DNA of 64,000 nt, from positions 330,763 to 394,762 of the forward strand of contig NZ_LGQW01000015.1 in the NCBI RefSeq assembly GCF_003116035.1, in the 5' to 3' direction. Under the pieces are notes generated by a model that had not been told where the DNA came from, searched no databases, and saw only the letters and a list, made by a program, of their open reading frames with translations. Origin of the DNA: Azospirillum sp. TSH64. GTDB taxonomy: Bacteria > Pseudomonadota > Alphaproteobacteria > Azospirillales > Azospirillaceae. Both the position numbers and the translations under genes were made by a program. Shown piece by piece: positions 60,558 to 64,000 of this stretch; position 1 is the first letter of the stretch, and each line of letters starts with the position of its first letter.

Positions 60558-61604
60558 ATGACCGTGTTCGACCCCTCCGGCATCCGCCTGAACCGCCGCC
60601 GCCTGCTGACCGGTGCGGCCGTTACCGTCGGCGCGCTGGCCGCCGGGCCGCTGTGGGCCGGCCGCGCGCAGGCCGCCGCGGCCAAGGCGACGCTGGCCTA
60701 TGGCAGCACCGGCTACACCTGGGCGGTGCCCTTCGTCGCCGAGGCCGCCGGCACCTGGGCCGAGGCCGGCTTCGATCTGAACACCATGGAGTTCGAGAGC
60801 GGGCGCGATTCGATGCAGGCGCTGCTCGCCGGCTCGGCCGACTTCTCCGCCTCGACCGACACGCCGGTGGTGTTCGCGGTGCTTCAGGGGCTGCGGCCGC
60901 TGATCCTGGTGAATTACAGCCGCTATTCGCGCGACATGAAGATCGTCGTCCGCAAGGATGGCGGCATCGATCCGGCGAAGCCGGCCAGCCTGAAGGGGCG
61001 CAGGATCGCCACCCGCGTCGGCACCTCCGGGCAATATATGCTGGCGAAATATCTGGAATTCGCCGGGCTGGCGCCGGGCGACGTCGAGGTGGTCGACCTC
61101 ACCCCGAACAACATGACCTCCGCCCTGGTGCGCGGCGACATCGACGGCTTCGCCTGGAGCAGCCAGTCCGCCGCGGTGGCCGAGCGCCAGTCCGGCGGCA
61201 AGACCGCGGTGATGACCCAGGACGGGCTGGAGAAATTCTTCCAGAGCCATCAGCTGCTGCTGACCACCGAGAAGGTGGTGAAGGAGAAGCCCGAGCTGGT
61301 GGCCGGCGCCATCCGGGCGCTCCAGGGGGCGGAACGCCGCATCCTGGCTGACGGCGGCTGGGCCGACCTGATCTCGCGCCGCATCCACACGCCGCCGAAG
61401 GAGATTCTGGAGGCGACCTCCGAGTTCACCTTCAAGATCGCCTTCGACGACCGTTTCGTCGACGATCTGGTGGCTGAGGCGGAATGGGCCATCGCCGCCG
61501 GCCTCGCCAAGCGTCCGGCGGGCGACCTGCGGGCCCTGTTCCGCGGCCTGATCGTCGATAGCCCGCTGAAGGCGGTCGCACCCGACCGGGTCACCCTGTC
61601 ATGA
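60558..61604 (+). CDS. ssuA: Sulfonate/taurine-type ABC transporter binding protein
   Basis: This 348-residue SsuA/TauA-like protein has a Tat-type leader (NRRRLLTGAAVTVGALAAG). Mature features are YGSTGYTWAVPFVAEAAGTWAEAG, ALLAGSADFSASTDTPVVFAVLQG, LKGRRIATRVGTSGQYMLAKYLEFAGL and ALVRGDIDGFAWSSQ. It is a periplasmic binder of a sulfonate or related small molecule. It differs clearly from the SsuA-like domain fused to the regulator. Confidence 0.85.
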   Translation: MTVFDPSGIRLNRRRLLTGAAVTVGALAAGPLWAGRAQAAAAKATLAYGSTGYTWAVPFVAEAAGTWAEAGFDLNTMEFESGRDSMQALLAGSADFSASTDTPVVFAVLQGLRPLILVNYSRYSRDMKIVVRKDGGIDPAKPASLKGRRIATRVGTSGQYMLAKYLEFAGLAPGDVEVVDLTPNNMTSALVRGDIDGFAWSSQSAAVAERQSGGKTAVMTQDGLEKFFQSHQLLLTTEKVVKEKPELVAGAIRALQGAERRILADGGWADLISRRIHTPPKEILEATSEFTFKIAFDDRFVDDLVAEAEWAIAAGLAKRPAGDLRALFRGLIVDSPLKAVAPDRVTLS

Positions 61605-62422
61605 GCGGGGTCACGAGCGGGATCACGGGCGGGCCGCTGATCGATTTCGACCGCGTGTCGCAGATCTATGCGGCGCGCGACGGCTCGCCGGTCTGGGCGC
61701 TCAGCGACGTGTCGCTGCGGGTGGAGGCCGGCGAGTTCGTCTGCCTGATCGGTCCGTCCGGCTGCGGCAAGTCCACGCTGATCCATCTGCTGGCCGGCTT
61801 CCTCAAGCCGACGTCCGGCGCCGTGCGCTTCCGTGGCCGGCCGCTGGACGGGCCGGGGCCGGACCGCGGCGTGGTGTTCCAGGAATATGCGCTGTTCGCG
61901 TGGATGACCGCGCGGCAGAACGTCGAGTTCGGCCTGCGCATGCAGCGGGTCTCCGCCCCCGTGCGGCGCCGCCGGGCGCTGGAGGCGCTCGACCGGGTCG
62001 GGCTGCGCCATGCCGCCGACCGCTATCCGCACGAGCTGTCCGGCGGCATGCGCCAGCGCGTCGCCGTCGCCCGCGCCCTGGTGGTGGAGCCGGAGGTGGT
62101 GCTGATGGACGAGCCCTTCGCCGCCGTCGACGCCATGACCCGCAACACCTTGCAGGAGGATCTGCTGCGGTTGTGGCGGGAGACCGGGGTGTCGGTGCTG
62201 TTCGTCACCCACAACATCGACGAGGCGGTGTTCCTCGCCCAGCGCGTCGTGGTGATGGGGGTCGGGCCGGGCGTGATCCGCGAGGATCTGGCGGTCGATC
62301 TGCCCTATCCGCGCGACCGCGGCTCGGCGGAGTTCGGCCGGGAATATGCCCGCATCGCCGCGGCGCTCGCCCGCGGCAGCCGGGGAGCCGAGCAGAGCGA
62401 CGGTGAACGGAGGGCGGCGTGA
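61601..62422 (+). CDS. ssuB: Sulfonate/taurine-type ABC transporter ATPase
   Basis: This 273-residue SsuB/TauB-type ATPase has Walker A GPSGCGKST, Q-loop FQEYALFAWMT, signature LSGGMRQR and Walker B VVLMDEPFAAVDAMTR. It overlaps the binding-protein gene by 4 bp. Gene names for this transporter are by similarity; the ligand is not known. Confidence 0.9.
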   Translation: MSGVTSGITGGPLIDFDRVSQIYAARDGSPVWALSDVSLRVEAGEFVCLIGPSGCGKSTLIHLLAGFLKPTSGAVRFRGRPLDGPGPDRGVVFQEYALFAWMTARQNVEFGLRMQRVSAPVRRRRALEALDRVGLRHAADRYPHELSGGMRQRVAVARALVVEPEVVLMDEPFAAVDAMTRNTLQEDLLRLWRETGVSVLFVTHNIDEAVFLAQRVVVMGVGPGVIREDLAVDLPYPRDRGSAEFGREYARIAAALARGSRGAEQSDGERRAA

Positions 62423-63312
62423 CGGCGACGACGGACGATGCGGCCGGCACCGGCCTCTCCACCCCCCGGCGCCCGGCGGCGGATGCGCGATCCGACAGCG
62501 CCGCCTTCGCCGAAGAGTTCCGCCGCGCCCATCGCCGCGGCCTGCGGCGGGCGGCCTGGCTGCGCGCCCTGCTGAACGTGGCGGGCATCCTGCTGTTCCT
62601 GGCGGTCTGGGAGGCGGTGCCGCGGCTGGGGACCTGGGTCAATCCGGTGCTGCTGCCGCCGCCGTCGGCGGTGTTCGACAGCTTCGTCCCGATGCTGCTG
62701 TCCGGCGAGATCGCAGCCAACATCCTGGCCAGCCTGCGCCGGGCGGCGCTGGGCTTTGCCATCGCGACGGCGACCGGCGTGACGGCCGGGCTGCTGACCG
62801 CGCGCATCGGCCTGCTGCACCATGTCAGCGAGCCGATCCTGCACGGCTTCCGCTCCGTCCCCTCCATCGCGCTGGTGCCGCTGTCGGTCCTGTGGTTCGG
62901 CATCGGCGAAGGGTCGAAGGTGGCGCTGGTCGCCTGGGGCAGCTTCTTCCCGATCTGGATCACCACCTTCATCGGCGTGCGCGACGTGCCGGCGGCCTAT
63001 CTGCGCTCCGCCGCCTGCCTCGGCGCCGGGCGGCTGGCGACGCTGCTTCTGGTCGTGCTGCCGGCGGCCCTGCCGATGATCCTGGCGGGCTTGCGCCAGG
63101 GCATCGCCGTCTCGCTGATCCTGCTGGTCGCCGCCGAGCTGTCCGGCGCGCGGGAGGGGGTGGCCTACATGATGTCCACCGGCCACCAGATGTTCCGGGT
63201 CGACATCATGCTGATCGGGCTGGTGCTGCTCGGCACCTTCGGCTTCATCGCCGACCGCCTGTTCGTGGCGCTGATCCGCCGCCTGTTCCCCTGGTACACC
63301 ACCGCCTCGTGA
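62419..63312 (+). CDS. ssuC: Sulfonate/taurine-type ABC transporter permease
   Basis: This 297-residue SsuC/TauC-type permease starts with a GTG overlapping the ATPase stop. Features are WEAVPRLGTWVNPVLLPPPSAVFDSF, GFRSVPSIALVPLSVLWFGIGEGSKVAL, the coupling loop RSAACLGAGRLATLLLVVLPAALPMILAGLRQG and the AAELSGAREGVAYMM segment. Confidence 0.9.
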   Translation: MTATTDDAAGTGLSTPRRPAADARSDSAAFAEEFRRAHRRGLRRAAWLRALLNVAGILLFLAVWEAVPRLGTWVNPVLLPPPSAVFDSFVPMLLSGEIAANILASLRRAALGFAIATATGVTAGLLTARIGLLHHVSEPILHGFRSVPSIALVPLSVLWFGIGEGSKVALVAWGSFFPIWITTFIGVRDVPAAYLRSAACLGAGRLATLLLVVLPAALPMILAGLRQGIAVSLILLVAAELSGAREGVAYMMSTGHQMFRVDIMLIGLVLLGTFGFIADRLFVALIRRLFPWYTTAS

Positions 63313-63322
63313 GGATCGCCGC

Positions 63323-64000
63323 ATGAGCGGACCGAGTTCTTCCCCCACCCTGATCCTGCGCAACGCCAACATCCTCACCTTCGATCCGGCCCGGCCGCGC
63401 GCCAGCGCGGTGGCGCTGGCCGGCGACCGCATCCTCGCGGTCGGCGGGGAGGAGGTGACGGCGCTCGCCACCGCCGCCACCGAGGCCATCGACCTGGGCG
63501 GCGCGACGCTGATCCCCGGCTTCAACGACGCCCACGCCCATATGGAGCGCGAGGGGCTGAAGCGCCTGCGCCCCTCGCTGGCCGGTGCGCGCAGCGTCGG
63601 CGACATTCTGGAACGGGTGCGGGCGGTGGCGGCGGAGACGCCGCCCGGCCAGTGGATCGTCACCATGCCGATCGGCACGCCGCCCTTCTTCTTCGACGGC
63701 GCGGCGACGCTGGCCGAGGGAAGGCCGCCGGACCGGCACGAGCTGGACCGCGCAGCACCGGATCATCCCGTCTACATCCCCGGCCTGTTCGGCAACTGGG
63801 GCAAGCCGCCGGGGCACAGCGCGCTGAACAGCCGGGCTCTGGCGCTGAACGGCATCACCGCGGCGACCGTGCCGACCTGCGCCGGCGTGGAGATCCTGAA
63901 GGATTCCCGCGGCGAGCCGACCGGCGTGATCGTCGAGCACAACAGCCGCCCGACCGTCGAGTTCGACCTGCTGCCGGCGGTTCCCCGCTTCGGCTTCGCC
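63323..64000 (+). CDS. YtcJ-like amidohydrolase (3' end outside window)
   Basis: The N-terminal 226 residues of an amidohydrolase-family (YtcJ-like, amidohydrolase 3) enzyme are present and the frame is still open at the right edge. The N-terminal strands LILRNANILTFDPARP and LAGDRILAVGG, then the metal motif GFNDAHAHME (HxH), are clear. It begins 10 bp after the permease gene, so it likely processes the imported compound. YtcJ-like enzymes hydrolyse amide or ester bonds of varied substrates. Confidence 0.85.
   Translation, partial: MSGPSSSPTLILRNANILTFDPARPRASAVALAGDRILAVGGEEVTALATAATEAIDLGGATLIPGFNDAHAHMEREGLKRLRPSLAGARSVGDILERVRAVAAETPPGQWIVTMPIGTPPFFFDGAATLAEGRPPDRHELDRAAPDHPVYIPGLFGNWGKPPGHSALNSRALALNGITAATVPTCAGVEILKDSRGEPTGVIVEHNSRPTVEFDLLPAVPRFGFA

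Overview
The window is high-GC DNA from an alphaproteobacterium. The gene content resembles an Azospirillum-type secondary replicon (chromid or megaplasmid). The clues are a plasmid-type replication initiator beside an iteron array, a parA-parB pair with palindromic sites just after it, and many ABC transporters with a large organosulfur gene set. The genus is an inference. Coding density is high, most operons have 4-base ATGA or GTGA overlaps, and no tRNA, rRNA, CRISPR array or insertion sequence was seen.

Region 1 (1-1.9 kb) holds the end of a YdfG/IsfD-like dehydrogenase and a taurine-pyruvate aminotransferase, a pair suited to turning taurine into isethionate. Region 2 (2.0-12.1 kb, leftward) is a complete chemotaxis operon: STAS, cheY, cheA, cheW, a membrane receptor, cheW, cheR, cheB and a soluble receptor-like protein with CheZ-like features. 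Region 3 (12.4-17.0 kb, rightward) has two flavin split-barrel proteins (one fused to GAF), a thiamine-diphosphate E1 alpha/beta pair and a cytochrome c.

Region 4 (17.0-22.7 kb) is the replication and partition module: repA (leftward), about 13 iterons of about 19 bp, an HTH protein, an unknown protein, parA, parB, and two palindromes that are good parS candidates. Region 5 (23.1-33.0 kb) has an aromatic-amino-acid-lyase homologue that lacks the MIO-forming Ala-Ser-Gly triad, a signal-less PhnD-like protein, a dipeptide-type ABC transporter, an ornithine-cyclodeaminase-family protein and a fatty acid desaturase. Region 6 (33.2-37.8 kb) is a polar amino-acid ABC transporter with a MmgE/PrpD protein.

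Region 7 (37.8-64 kb) is a sulfur-scavenging island. A leftward eight-gene operon, msuE-sfnG-livG-livH-livM-SBP-livF-sfnB, joins dimethylsulfone monooxygenase genes to a branched-chain-type importer. A rightward operon carries an amidohydrolase, ssuD and a DszC/SfnB-like flavoprotein. Between them lies the most unusual gene: a sigma-54 activator of the SfnR type fused at its C-terminus to an SsuA-like sulfonate-binding protein without a signal peptide. Both flanking operons have perfect -24/-12 sigma-54 promoters, and upstream of both lies the same 17-bp element (15 of 17 identical in opposite orientation). This looks like a self-contained one-component sulfur-compound sensing circuit. Further right are an Aap-type amino-acid importer, a 2-oxoglutarate oxygenase, metY, an AprA/AprB-like flavoprotein-ferredoxin pair, an ssuA-ssuB-ssuC-type importer and a truncated YtcJ-type amidohydrolase.
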